This document shows, in pieces, positions 1 through 8,833 of a DNA stretch of 64,000 nucleotides. The stretch lies in the NCBI RefSeq assembly GCF_022627955.1, contig NZ_JABXGD010000002.1, positions 62,001-126,000 of the forward strand, given 5' to 3'. The stretch's first letter is position 1; each line of letters opens with the position of its first letter. The translations under genes and the position numbers were made by a program. Origin of the DNA: Microbacterium sp. C5A9 (lineage in GTDB: Bacteria > Actinomycetota > Actinomycetes > Actinomycetales > Microbacteriaceae). A model generated the notes under the pieces. That model worked only from the letters and a program-made list of their open reading frames with translations, had not been told where the DNA came from and made no database searches.

Positions 1-867
1 ACGATCTACGGCCGGTACGGCTTCGGCTCGGCACTGCCCATGGCGAAGTTCACGGTGGACACGCGACGTGCCGGATGGGCGGGTCCCGCGGTCGACGGGC
101 GTGTCGAGTACGTCGATCGGGATGCCCTCGCCGCGGCACTCGGAACCGTCCATGAGCGCGCGCGCAGTAGCCGTTCCGGGCAGATCCCCGGCTGGCCGTC
201 GCGGTGGACGGGGGTTGCGGGGCTCGCGCCGGGGAGCACGGACGGCGCCAAGGTGCGCGGCATCCGCTTCATCGATCGGGACGGAGAAGTGCGCGGCGCG
301 ATGGCGATCACCCTGCGCGACGCCAGCGGATCGTTCCGCTTCACCCTCGACGTCCGCCTCCTCGTCGCGGAGACCGCGGAGGCGACGGCCGCGCTCTGGC
401 GGTTCGCTCTGCAGCACGACCTCGTCGACGAGGTCACCGCGGATCTCCGGCCGCTGGACGACGCTCTTCCCTGGCTCGTGCGCGACCCGCGAGGTGTGAC
501 GCAGACCGTGCACGACCATGGCTGGCTGCGGATCCTCGACATCTCGGCCGCGCTCACCGCGAGGAGATACTCCGCGCCGCTCGACGTGGTCATCCGCGTC
601 GGCGACCCGCTCGGCTTCACCGCGGGCGACTGGCGTCTGCGCGTGGACGCTCAGGGCGCATCGACGCTCGAGGCGGCGGACATCGCAGACGGCGCGGATG
701 TGGATGCCGAGCTCGATGTCTCGGCCCTGTCGATCCTCTATGCCGGGGGAGTGCGTGCCACGTCGCTGCATGGAGCAGGACGCATCGTCGCCGCCCCCGA
801 TGTCGTCGAGGCTCTGGACCGCGCGTTCGTCTCGTTCCCTGCGCCGGCGCTCGACATCTGGTACTGA
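1..867 (+). CDS. Eis-like GNAT N-acetyltransferase, 5' end missing
   Basis: The reading frame is already open at base 1, so the gene begins left of the window; about 288 C-terminal residues are visible. The visible N-terminal stretch (IYGRYGFG, then basic residues) resembles the end of the GNAT core of Eis-type acetyltransferases, which acetylate amines such as aminoglycosides or lysines with acetyl-CoA. The middle contains a second GNAT-like domain and the last ~110 residues resemble the SCP2-like C-terminal domain of Eis. In Eis the free C-terminal carboxylate lies in the active site; this protein ends ..DIWY. The acetyl-CoA P-loop would be in the missing or edge part. Substrate cannot be told. 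It ends at a strong hairpin shared with the convergent kgd gene. Confidence 0.8.
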   Translation, partial: TIYGRYGFGSALPMAKFTVDTRRAGWAGPAVDGRVEYVDRDALAAALGTVHERARSSRSGQIPGWPSRWTGVAGLAPGSTDGAKVRGIRFIDRDGEVRGAMAITLRDASGSFRFTLDVRLLVAETAEATAALWRFALQHDLVDEVTADLRPLDDALPWLVRDPRGVTQTVHDHGWLRILDISAALTARRYSAPLDVVIRVGDPLGFTAGDWRLRVDAQGASTLEAADIADGADVDAELDVSALSILYAGGVRATSLHGAGRIVAAPDVVEALDRAFVSFPAPALDIWY

Positions 868-897
868 GCGGTCTGCGCCCCGGCATCGCGGCGCACA

Positions 898-945
898 GAC
901 GAGAGAGGGAGCCTCGACGATCTCGTCGAGGCTCCCTCTCTCGTC
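898..945. terminator. Bidirectional hairpin terminator between eis-like gene and kgd
   Basis: A perfect 23-bp inverted repeat (898-920 and 923-945) separated by two bases lies between the stop codons of two convergent genes. Its symmetry means it can fold in either transcript. There is no long T run, which is usual in GC-rich actinobacteria. Confidence 0.85.
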
Positions 946-957
946 TGGCGGTGTCGT

Positions 958-3900
958 TCAGCCGATGGTGAGCGCGTCGCGGAGCAGCTTCGCCTGCTCG
1001 GCGGCGTGCACCTTCGACGAACCGGTCGCTGGCGATGCGGAGGCCGGCCGCGACACGGGACGGAAGGTGCGGTCGCCCGGGACATCGGCGAAGGCGAGTG
1101 CCAGGAACGGCCATGCTCCCTGGTTCTCCGGCTCCTCCTGCACCCACACGAGCTCGGCGTTCGGGTACGAGTCGGTGATCGCCTTCAAGCCGTCGATCGG
1201 GGTCGGGTACAGCTGCTCGAGCCGGACCAGCGCGACCTCGGGGTTCGGGTTCTTCTCGAGCTCAGCCTTGAGATCCCAGTGGACCTTGCCCGAGTGCACG
1301 AGCACGCGCTTGACGGCGTTGCGGTCGAGACCGCGGCCGTCATCGATCACGGGCTCGAAGCGGCCCTGCGTGAACGCCTCGACCGGGCTCGTCGCACCGC
1401 GAAGGCGCAGCATCGCCTTGGGGGTGAAGACGATGAGCGGCTTGCGCGGGCGCGCGTACGCCTGGCGTCGCAGCAGGTGGAAGTAGGACGCCGGGGTCGA
1501 CGGCCGCGCGACGATCATGTTGTCCTGCGCGCACATCTGCAGGAAGCGCTCGATGCGCGACGAGGAGTGATCCGGTCCCTGGCCCTCGTAGCCGTGGGGG
1601 AGGAGCAGCGTGACGCTCGACTGCTGTCCCCACTTCTGCTCGGCCGCCGAGATGTACTCGTCGATGACCGACTGGGCGCCGTTGACGAAGTCGCCGAACT
1701 GGGCCTCCCACAGCACGAGCGCCTCCGGGGCCTCGACCGAGTATCCGTACTCGAAGCCGAGCGCCGCGTACTCGCTCAGGAGCGAGTCGTAGACGAAGAA
1801 GCGACCCTGGGACTCGGAGAGGTTCGACAGCGGCAGCCACTCCTGGCCGTTCGCGCGGTCGTGCAGGGTCGCGTGGCGCTGCACGAAGGTGCCGCGTCGC
1901 GAGTCCTGCCCGGCGAGGCGCACGGGTGTGCCCTCGACGAGCAGGGAGCCGAAGGCGAGAAGCTCTCCGAAACCCCAGTCGATGTTGCCGTTGCGGCTCA
2001 TGTCGAGGCGCTTCTCGAGCTGCTGCTGCAGCTTGGGGTGCACCGTGAAGCCCTCGGGCTTGTTGACGAAGGCATCGCCGATCAGCTGGATGACCTCGTT
2101 CGAGACGCCCGTGACCTCGGGCGCACCGACCTGCTCGTCGACGGGAGGCAGATCCTGTGCGAGAGGCGTCGCACCCGTCTCGGCGGCGTGCGTCTCGGCG
2201 AACGCGATCTCCAGACGGTTCTGGAAGTCGGCCTTCGCCTCGTCGTACTCTTCCTCGGTGATGTCACCGCGACCGACGAGCGACTCGGTGTAGAGCTTGC
2301 GCACCGAGCGCTTGGCCTGGATCAGGTCGGTCATCAGCGGCTGCGTCATCGACGGGTCGTCGCCCTCGTTGTGACCACGACGGCGGTAGCAGACCAGATC
2401 GATGACGACATCGCGGTGGAACCGCTCGCGGTACTCGAACGCGAGCTGAGCCACGTGGATGACGGCCTCGGGGTCGTCGCCGTTCACATGGAAGACCGGT
2501 GCCTGGATCGTCTTCGCGACGTCGGTCGAGTAGACCGAGGTGCGCGAGTCGTTCGGGAGGGTCGTGAATCCGACCTGGTTGTTCACGACGACGTGGATCG
2601 TGCCGCCCGTGCGGTATCCGCGCAGCTGCGACATCTGCAGCGTCTCGACGACCACACCCTGGCCCGCGAACGCGGCGTCGCCGTGCACGAGGATCGGGAG
2701 CCACGTGAAGGTGCCGATCGGCTTGCGGTCCTGCTTGGCGCGGACGATTCCCTCGAGCACTCCGTCGACCGTCTCGAGATGGGACGGGTTGGCGGCGAGG
2801 TACACCGGCAGCTCCGACCCGTCGTCGGCGATGAACGTGCCCTCGGTGCCGAGGTGGTACTTGACGTCACCGGAACCGCGCTGGTTTCCGGGGGTCTGGA
2901 TGCCCTCGAACTCCTGGAACACCTGACCGTAGGTTTTTCCGGCGATGTTCGTGAGGACGTTCAGGCGGCCGCGGTGCGCCATGCCGATCGCGGCGCCTTC
3001 GAGGCCGGCGGTCGCCGCGCCTTGCAGGATCTCGTCGAGGAGCGGGACGAGCGATTCTCCGCCCTCGAGCGAGAAGCGCTTCTGGCCGACGAACTTCGTC
3101 TGCAGGAAGGTCTCGAACGCTTCGGCCTCGTTGAGCTTGCGGAGGACTCGGAGCTGCTCGTCGTGGCCGGGCTTCTGGTACTTGACCTCGACCTTCTCCT
3201 GGAACCACCGGCGCTGCTCGGGGTCCTGGATGTGCATGTACTCGATGCCCATCGTGCGGCAGTAGGAATCGCGGAGCACGCCGAGGATGTCACGGAGCTT
3301 CGCGACACGACGGCCGCCGAAGCCGCCCGTGACGAACTCGCGGTCGAGATCCCAGAAGGTCAGTCCGTGACTCTCGATCTCGAGGTCGGGGTGCGAACGC
3401 TGCACGTACTCGAGCGGGTCGATGTCGGCCATCAGGTGGCCGCGCACGCGGAACGAGTTGATCAGCTCCTGCACCCGGGACTGCTTGTCGACGCGCTCGG
3501 CGAGGTCGACGGCGATGTCGGGGTTCCACCGGATCGGGGAGTAGGGGATGCGGAGCGCGGCGAAGATGTCGTCGTAGAAACCGCGCTGCCCGATGAGCAG
3601 CTCGTGCACCTTCTTGAGGAACTCGCCGGAACCGGCTCCCTGGATGACGCGGTGGTCATAGGTGCTCGTCAGGGTGATCGTCTTGCCGATCGCGAGCTCG
3701 TTCAGAGTCCGCTCGCTGGCGCCCTGGAACTCGGCGGGGTACTCGAGGGCGCCGGCGCCGATGATGCAGCCCTGGCCCTTCATGAGGCGCGGGACGGAGT
3801 GCACGGTGCCGATTCCGCCGGGGTTGGTGAGCGAGACCGTGGTGCCCTGGAAGTCGGCGGCGGTGAGCTTGTTGTTGCGGGCGCGCGTCACCAGATCTTC

Positions 3901-4635
3901 GTAAGCGACCAGGTACTCGCTGAACGACATGGTGTCGGCGCGCTTGATGCTCGGGACCATCAGTGCGCGGGTGCCGTCGGGCTTGGGCAGGTCGATCGCG
4001 ATGCCCAGGTTGACGTGGGCGGGCGCCACGACGGAGGGCTTGCCGTCGATCTCGGCGTAGAACACGTTCTGGCTGCGGAACTCGTCGAGCGTGCGGATGA
4101 GCGCCCATCCGATGAGGTGGGTGAAGCTGATCTTCCCGCCGCGCGTGCGCGCCATGTGGTTGTTGATGACGATGCGGTTGTCGATCATCAGCTTGGCGGG
4201 CACCGTGCGGACGCTGGTCGCGGTGGGGACCGTCAGCGACTCGTCCATGTTCGCGGCGAGGGTCTTCGGGAGACCGCGCAGCGGGGTGACCTTGTCTTCT
4301 TCAGCGGAGTCCTCGGCCTCTTTCGCCGCCGGCTTGGGGGCCTGGGCGGGAATCGGCGCGGCGACGGCCGGCTTGGTCGTGGTGCGAGCGACCGGCTGGG
4401 CTCCGATCACCGGGATGGGTGCGGTCACCGGGTGAGCGTTCTGGTCTGCCGACGGGGCGGCAGCGTTCGCGGTCGTGCCCGCGGCGGCATCCGAGTGGTA
4501 CTTCTCGAGGATCGGCCACCACTCCTTGTCCACGGAGTCACGGTTCACCTTGAACTGCTCGTAGAGCTCTTCGACGAGCCAGGAATTGGCTCCGAACCCC
4601 CCGTCGCCCCCGACGCCGGTCACCTGGTTCGACAC
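958..4635 (-). CDS. kgd: Multifunctional 2-oxoglutarate decarboxylase/dehydrogenase E1-E2 (Kgd)
   Basis: This 1225-residue protein matches the length of actinobacterial Kgd/OdhA (about 1230). It fuses an E2-like succinyltransferase domain (roughly residues 100-350, with the DHRVIQGAGSGEF active-site region) to a full thiamine-diphosphate E1 domain, and lacks a lipoyl domain. It runs the 2-oxoglutarate to succinyl step of the TCA cycle with a separate E2/E3, and can decarboxylate 2-oxoglutarate. I place the start at GTG 4635 because the N-terminus VSNQVTGVGG followed by SWLVEELYEQF is family-like and GAGGG lies about 10 bases upstream; the frame stays open upstream to 4710 but that part lies in the leader. 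It is divergent from guaB1. Confidence 0.95.
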   Translation of the reverse strand: MSNQVTGVGGDGGFGANSWLVEELYEQFKVNRDSVDKEWWPILEKYHSDAAAGTTANAAAPSADQNAHPVTAPIPVIGAQPVARTTTKPAVAAPIPAQAPKPAAKEAEDSAEEDKVTPLRGLPKTLAANMDESLTVPTATSVRTVPAKLMIDNRIVINNHMARTRGGKISFTHLIGWALIRTLDEFRSQNVFYAEIDGKPSVVAPAHVNLGIAIDLPKPDGTRALMVPSIKRADTMSFSEYLVAYEDLVTRARNNKLTAADFQGTTVSLTNPGGIGTVHSVPRLMKGQGCIIGAGALEYPAEFQGASERTLNELAIGKTITLTSTYDHRVIQGAGSGEFLKKVHELLIGQRGFYDDIFAALRIPYSPIRWNPDIAVDLAERVDKQSRVQELINSFRVRGHLMADIDPLEYVQRSHPDLEIESHGLTFWDLDREFVTGGFGGRRVAKLRDILGVLRDSYCRTMGIEYMHIQDPEQRRWFQEKVEVKYQKPGHDEQLRVLRKLNEAEAFETFLQTKFVGQKRFSLEGGESLVPLLDEILQGAATAGLEGAAIGMAHRGRLNVLTNIAGKTYGQVFQEFEGIQTPGNQRGSGDVKYHLGTEGTFIADDGSELPVYLAANPSHLETVDGVLEGIVRAKQDRKPIGTFTWLPILVHGDAAFAGQGVVVETLQMSQLRGYRTGGTIHVVVNNQVGFTTLPNDSRTSVYSTDVAKTIQAPVFHVNGDDPEAVIHVAQLAFEYRERFHRDVVIDLVCYRRRGHNEGDDPSMTQPLMTDLIQAKRSVRKLYTESLVGRGDITEEEYDEAKADFQNRLEIAFAETHAAETGATPLAQDLPPVDEQVGAPEVTGVSNEVIQLIGDAFVNKPEGFTVHPKLQQQLEKRLDMSRNGNIDWGFGELLAFGSLLVEGTPVRLAGQDSRRGTFVQRHATLHDRANGQEWLPLSNLSESQGRFFVYDSLLSEYAALGFEYGYSVEAPEALVLWEAQFGDFVNGAQSVIDEYISAAEQKWGQQSSVTLLLPHGYEGQGPDHSSSRIERFLQMCAQDNMIVARPSTPASYFHLLRRQAYARPRKPLIVFTPKAMLRLRGATSPVEAFTQGRFEPVIDDGRGLDRNAVKRVLVHSGKVHWDLKAELEKNPNPEVALVRLEQLYPTPIDGLKAITDSYPNAELVWVQEEPENQGAWPFLALAFADVPGDRTFRPVSRPASASPATGSSKVHAAEQAKLLRDALTIG

Positions 4636-4722
4636 GCTCGATCGCCCTCTTTCATCGCTGAATCTCACATGTGCACACCGCGACGCAGGATGCGTTTCGG
4701 GTCCGCACACTCTCGAGCACCA

Positions 4723-4728
4723 AGCCTA
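4723..4728 (-). promoter_or_regulatory. Candidate -10 for kgd
   Basis: TAGGCT on the minus strand sits about 90 bases upstream of the GTG, giving a leader of roughly 80 bases. The 160-bp gap to guaB1 otherwise holds only the guaB1 promoter. Confidence 0.4.
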
Positions 4729-4783
4729 ACGTGTTTCCTCGTGCAATCGTCCAGGCGGAGTGCCGCCTCGGAGCCGATCTGAG

Positions 4784-4789
4784 TAGCGT
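4784..4789 (+). promoter_or_regulatory. Leaderless-type -10 for guaB1
   Basis: TAGCGT ends six bases before ATG 4796, so transcription should begin at or next to the start codon. A short G run lies in between but too close to act as a normal ribosome binding site. Confidence 0.55.
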
Positions 4790-4795
4790 GGGGGT

Positions 4796-6250
4796 ATGGA
4801 GTTCTCCGGTGAGTCGCCCTCAGTCGATCTGACGTATTCCGACGTGTTCCTGGTACCGCGCCGCTCGGCCGTGACGAGCCGGCTGCAGGTGGACCTCGCG
4901 CCGCAGGACGGCACTCCGGCCACGCTGCCGCTCGTGGCCTCGAACATGAACTCGGTCACCGGCCCTCGCCTCGCGGCGGTGCTCGCACGGCGCGGCGGCC
5001 TCGGAGTGCTGCCGCAGGACATGCCGCTGCAGGAGCTCGACGCGGCGATCCGCGACGTCAAGGCACAGCCGGTGCTGTGGGACACGCCGCTGGTCATGGC
5101 GCCGAACGCCTCGGTCGCCGACGCGCTCCGCCTTCTTCCCGCCGCCCCCGGGCACGGCGTCGTCGTCGCGGCAGGGCAGGCGCCGTACTCGGCGGAGCGG
5201 ATCCTCGGGGTCCTCCCGGCGACGCGTCTGGCGACGGCGCTGCCCGACGCCCAGCTCGGCGATCTGGTGCACACGGGAACGCCGTCCCTCGACGCGGAGG
5301 ACATCGGGTCGGAGCGCCATGCGTTCGACGTCATCACCGATGCCGGTGTCGAGATCGTCACGATCGTGCACCACGGCCACCTCGTCGGCACCCTGAGCGC
5401 GCGCAGCGCCCTGCGGTCGACGCTCTACCGACCTGCTGTCGACCGTGACGGGCGACTGGCCGTCGCCGCTGCCGTCGGCATCAACGGCGACGTCGCAGCC
5501 AAAGCCCGCGCGCTCGTCTCGGCGGGCGTCGACGTGCTGGTGGTCGACACCGCGCACGGACATCAGGAGGGCATGCTGCGCGCTCTCTCGGAGGTCGCCG
5601 CCGTGAACCCGGGGATTCCGATCGTCGCGGGGAACATCGTCACGGCCGACGGCGTCAAGGACCTCGTCGAGGCCGGCGCCTCGATCCTCAAGGTCGGCGT
5701 CGGACCGGGAGCCATGTGCACGACCCGGATGATGACCGCGGTCGGGCGGCCGCAGTTCTCCGCCGTCCTCGAGACCGCCGAGGCGGCCCGAGAGGTCGGC
5801 GCACACGTGTGGGCGGACGGAGGCGTGCGGTACCCCCGCGACGTCGCCCTCGCCCTCGCCGCCGGCGCGGCCTCCGTCATGGTGGGCTCCTGGTTCGCCG
5901 GCACGATCGAGGCACCCGGCGAGCTCCAGACGGACTCGGAGGGACGCATCTTCAAGGAGTCGTGGGGGATGGCGTCCACGAAGGCCGTGCAGGCGCGATT
6001 CGGGCGACTCGACGCCTACGAGCGCGCCCGCAAGGAGCTCTTCGCCGAGGGGATCTCCTCGTCGAAGATCTACCTCGACCCGCTGCGCCCCGGCCTCGAG
6101 GATCTGCTCGACATGATCACGTCGGGGGTGCGGTCGTCGTTCACGTATGCGGGCGCGGACTCGGTGCCCGCGTTCCACGACCGCGCGGTCGTGGGTCTGC
6201 AGTCGGCGGCGGGGTACGAGGAGGGGAAGGCGCTGCCGGTCAGCTGGTGA
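4796..6250 (+). CDS. guaB1: GuaB1-family IMPDH/GMP reductase with CBS domains
   Basis: This 484-residue protein has the IMPDH/GMPR barrel split by a CBS-domain insert (about residues 95-215). The catalytic loop GPGAMCTTR places the nucleophilic cysteine at about residue 308, and the flap region YLDPLRPGLEDLL replaces the canonical IMPDH flap. Actinobacterial GuaB1 from mycobacteria has been shown to be a GMP reductase (GMP to IMP, NADPH) regulated through its CBS pair, so purine salvage is the likely role rather than IMP oxidation. The N-terminus DLTYSDVFLVPRRS is typical of the family. The stop lies 31 bases before the promoter of the next unit. Confidence 0.9.
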   Translation: MEFSGESPSVDLTYSDVFLVPRRSAVTSRLQVDLAPQDGTPATLPLVASNMNSVTGPRLAAVLARRGGLGVLPQDMPLQELDAAIRDVKAQPVLWDTPLVMAPNASVADALRLLPAAPGHGVVVAAGQAPYSAERILGVLPATRLATALPDAQLGDLVHTGTPSLDAEDIGSERHAFDVITDAGVEIVTIVHHGHLVGTLSARSALRSTLYRPAVDRDGRLAVAAAVGINGDVAAKARALVSAGVDVLVVDTAHGHQEGMLRALSEVAAVNPGIPIVAGNIVTADGVKDLVEAGASILKVGVGPGAMCTTRMMTAVGRPQFSAVLETAEAAREVGAHVWADGGVRYPRDVALALAAGAASVMVGSWFAGTIEAPGELQTDSEGRIFKESWGMASTKAVQARFGRLDAYERARKELFAEGISSSKIYLDPLRPGLEDLLDMITSGVRSSFTYAGADSVPAFHDRAVVGLQSAAGYEEGKALPVSW

Positions 6251-6280
6251 CCGAGCATCCCGCCCTGGGCGACGATCCCG

Positions 6281-6286
6281 TAGAAT
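6281..6286 (+). promoter_or_regulatory. -10 element for the leader ORF / CNNM transcript
   Basis: TAGAAT is followed nine bases later by ATG 6296, which opens a 22-codon ORF. The mRNA should begin within a few bases of that ATG. Confidence 0.55.
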
Positions 6287-6295
6287 CGGGACACT

Positions 6296-6364
6296 ATGGA
6301 CGACCCTCCCAGTTGCAGTAGATCGCCCCACCGCCCGCCCCTCATCTCCGGAGGGACTCACTGA
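6296..6364 (+). CDS. 22-residue upstream leader ORF, start-stop coupled to CNNM gene
   Basis: ATG 6296 opens a 22-codon ORF right after a TAGAAT -10. The peptide begins MDDPP, is rich in proline (5 of 22) and arginine, and ends at TGA 6362-6364, sharing its last base with the ATG of the transporter gene (TGATG). The Shine-Dalgarno GGAGGG for the transporter (6350-6355) lies inside codons 19-20 of the leader, so ribosomes finishing the leader sit on the downstream start. This geometry fits translational coupling or attenuation. An acidic/proline N-terminus resembles E. coli MgtL, whose nascent chain destabilises ribosomes at low magnesium. That role here is inference; it could be a leaderless ORF with no sensing function. 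Confidence 0.5.
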   Translation: MDDPPSCSRSPHRPPLISGGTH

Positions 6365-7680
6365 TGGACTACATCCTGTTGGGCGTGGGGCTCCTTCTCA
6401 CGATCGGCACCGGTCTCTTCGTGGCGAGCGAGTTCGCTCTGGTCAATCTCGACCGTGCCGATCTCGAGGCCCGTCAGGCCCGCGGGGAATCACGCCTCGC
6501 GATGACGATCGGTGCACTGCGCCACACCTCCACGCATCTCTCCGCGGCTCAGCTGGGTATCACGCTGACCACGCTTCTCACCGGATACACGATGGAGCCG
6601 GCGCTCTCGAACCTGCTGCGTCCGACGCTGATCGCCTGGAGCATCCCCGAGGCCGCGGTCGCTCCGATCGCGACGGTCGTGGCGATGGTGGTCGCGACCG
6701 CGCTGTCGATGATCCTGGGCGAGCTGGTGCCGAAGAACTTCGCGCTCGCACTCCCGCTCGCCACGGCGAAGCTCGTCGTGCCCTTCCAGGTCGCGTTCAC
6801 GACGGTGTTCAAGCCGGCCGTGGTCGTGCTGAACGGCAGTGCGAACGGCGTGCTGCGCAGCATGGGCATCGAGCCGAAGGAAGAGCTCTCGGGCGCCCGT
6901 ACCGCGGAGGAGCTGTCGTCGTTGGTGCGTCGCTCCGCCAGCGCCGGTGTGCTGGAGGCCGACACCGCGACCCTGCTCGATCGCACCCTCACCTTCTCGC
7001 GGCTGTCGGCGGCCGATGTGATGACCGCCCGACCGAGCATGCACGCGATCGCCGCGGGCGACTCTGCGGACGACGTCATCCAGCTCGCCCGCCGCACGGG
7101 CCACAGCCGATTCCCCGTGTACGACGATGACTTCGACGACATCACCGGTGTGGTGCATCTCAAGGCGGCCATCTCGGTGCCTCGTGAGCGTCGGGCGGAG
7201 GTGCCGGTCGGCGCGCTGTCGACCGAGCCGCTGCGGGTGCCGGAGACGGCGCACGTCGACAGCCTCATCACCGAGCTGCGCGCACGTGGATACCAGCTCG
7301 CGGTGGTGGTGGACGAGTACGGCGGAACCGCCGGACTCGTCACCCTCGAGGATCTGGTGGAGGAGATCGTCGGCGAGGTCGCCGACGAGCACGACCGCAT
7401 GCGGGCCGGCGTCGTCGTCGGGCGCGACGGTGTGACCTTTCCCGGCGAGCTGCGCCCCGATGAGCTGCGCCGCCGAGCCGGCGTCGATGTGCCGGAGGGC
7501 GATGTGTACGACACCGTGGGTGGCTACGTCATGAGCGTCCTCGAGCGAGTTCCGGTCGTGGGCGACGAGGTACCCCTCGACACCGGCACGCTGCAGGTCG
7601 TGCGGATGGACGGACGCCGGGTCGACCGGGTCCGATACGTGTCGAGTCAGCGCAACGCTGGCGAGGAGGTGACCCGATGA
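6364..7680 (+). CDS. CNNM/CorC-family (hemolysin-like) transporter, full length
   Basis: This 438-residue protein has a DUF21/CNNM membrane domain with about four hydrophobic segments (residues 1-190, containing GELVPKNFALA), a CBS pair (about 205-340, containing VVVDEYGGTAGLVTLEDL) and a C-terminal CorC_HlyC domain (about 355-430). Members of the family move or regulate Mg2+ or Co2+, with nucleotide binding at the CBS module. Translation is probably coupled to the 22-codon leader through TGATG. The next CNNM gene overlaps it by four bases (ATGA), so the two are one transcript and may form a heteromer. Which metal it handles cannot be told from sequence. Confidence 0.9.
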   Translation: MDYILLGVGLLLTIGTGLFVASEFALVNLDRADLEARQARGESRLAMTIGALRHTSTHLSAAQLGITLTTLLTGYTMEPALSNLLRPTLIAWSIPEAAVAPIATVVAMVVATALSMILGELVPKNFALALPLATAKLVVPFQVAFTTVFKPAVVVLNGSANGVLRSMGIEPKEELSGARTAEELSSLVRRSASAGVLEADTATLLDRTLTFSRLSAADVMTARPSMHAIAAGDSADDVIQLARRTGHSRFPVYDDDFDDITGVVHLKAAISVPRERRAEVPVGALSTEPLRVPETAHVDSLITELRARGYQLAVVVDEYGGTAGLVTLEDLVEEIVGEVADEHDRMRAGVVVGRDGVTFPGELRPDELRRRAGVDVPEGDVYDTVGGYVMSVLERVPVVGDEVPLDTGTLQVVRMDGRRVDRVRYVSSQRNAGEEVTR

Positions 7681-8738
7681 ACGATTGGGCAGGCATCGCC
7701 TGGCTCGTGGTCCTCCTGGTCGCGAACGCCTTCTTCGTCGGCGCCGAGTTCGCCGTGATCTCGGCGCGTCGCTCGCAGATCGAGCCCCGTGCCGAAGAGG
7801 GCTCGCGCGCGGCGAAGACCGCGCTGTACGCCATGGAGCACGCGACTCTCATGCTCGCGACCTCGCAGCTCGGCATCACGATCTGCTCGCTGCTGATCCT
7901 GAACGTGTCGGAGCCGGCGATCCACCACCTGCTGGCGGCCCCGCTGCACGCCCTGGGATGGTCGGACGGCGTCGTCGACGCCGTCTCGTTCGCGATCGCG
8001 CTTCTGGTCGTGTCGTTCCTGCACGTGGTGTTCGGTGAGATGGTGCCGAAAAACCTCGCGTTCTCGGTGCCCGATCGCGCGGTGCTGCTCCTGGCTCCGC
8101 CGCTCGTGTGGGTCTCGAAGGCGTTCATGCCCGTGATCTGGGTCCTGAACGCCGCGGCCAACGGCGTGCTGCGTCTGTTCCGCGTGGAGCCGAAGAACGA
8201 GGCGGCCTCCACCTTCACGCTCGAGGAGGTCGCGACGATCGTCGACCAGTCACGGCGTGAGGGTGTGCTCGCCGACACGGTGGGCGCGGTCGCCGCCGCG
8301 GTCGAGTTCACGGACAAGAAGGCGCGCGACGTCGCCGTGCCGCTGAGCGATCTCGTGACGCTGCCCGAGTCGACGACGCCCGATGAGATCGAGAAGGCCG
8401 TCGCTCGCTACGGCTTCTCGCGGTACGTGATCGTCGACGACGAGCGCGTCCCGGTCGGGTACGTGCACCTCAAGGACATCCTCCGTGCCTCGGACGGCCC
8501 GGACGCCGCGGCGAAGCTCTTCGAACCGCTGCCCTCGAAGCGGATCCATCACATGGTTCCCGTGCAGGAGGACACCGACCTCGAAGACGCCCTCGCCGTG
8601 ATGAGGCGAGCAGGACGTCACCTGGCGAAGGTGCGTGACGCGAGCGGAGCGACCACGGCCGTGCTCTTCCTCGAGGACATCCTCGAAGAGCTGGTCGGCG
8701 AGGTCCAGGACGCGACGCGACGAGTGCGCGGACACTGA
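7677..8738 (+). CDS. CNNM-family membrane protein, short form
   Basis: This 353-residue paralogue of the preceding gene overlaps it by ATGA. It has the DUF21 membrane domain (residues 1-185, with the GEMVPKNLAFS motif) and a CBS pair (about 205-340) but stops right after LEDILEELVGEVQD, lacking the C-terminal CorC_HlyC domain. Paired long and short CNNM genes are common in actinobacteria and may work as a two-subunit transporter; that is inference. The gene ends at a strong hairpin shared with the convergent flavin reductase gene. Confidence 0.9.
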   Translation: MNDWAGIAWLVVLLVANAFFVGAEFAVISARRSQIEPRAEEGSRAAKTALYAMEHATLMLATSQLGITICSLLILNVSEPAIHHLLAAPLHALGWSDGVVDAVSFAIALLVVSFLHVVFGEMVPKNLAFSVPDRAVLLLAPPLVWVSKAFMPVIWVLNAAANGVLRLFRVEPKNEAASTFTLEEVATIVDQSRREGVLADTVGAVAAAVEFTDKKARDVAVPLSDLVTLPESTTPDEIEKAVARYGFSRYVIVDDERVPVGYVHLKDILRASDGPDAAAKLFEPLPSKRIHHMVPVQEDTDLEDALAVMRRAGRHLAKVRDASGATTAVLFLEDILEELVGEVQDATRRVRGH

Positions 8739-8765
8739 CCGACGTCGCACGGACTCACGACGCAC

Positions 8766-8817
8766 GACACGGAGAAGCCCTCCGACCCCGGTGGGGATCG
8801 GAGGGCTTCGCCGTGTC
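8766..8817. terminator. Bidirectional terminator between CNNM and OYE genes
   Basis: Nested inverted repeats (GACACGG and CCGTGTC outside; a 12-base arm GAAGCCCTCCGA at 8774-8785 with its complement inside) form a long stem between two convergent stop codons. Confidence 0.8.
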
Positions 8818-8833
8818 TGCCCGGTGAGCGTCG

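Noticed and set aside
1006..4782. A 1258-codon open frame antisense to kgd
   Set aside because: High-GC codon bias keeps antisense frames open; its translation is low-complexity (Arg, Glu, Asp, Val rich) and shows no domain, whereas kgd motifs are clear on the other strand.
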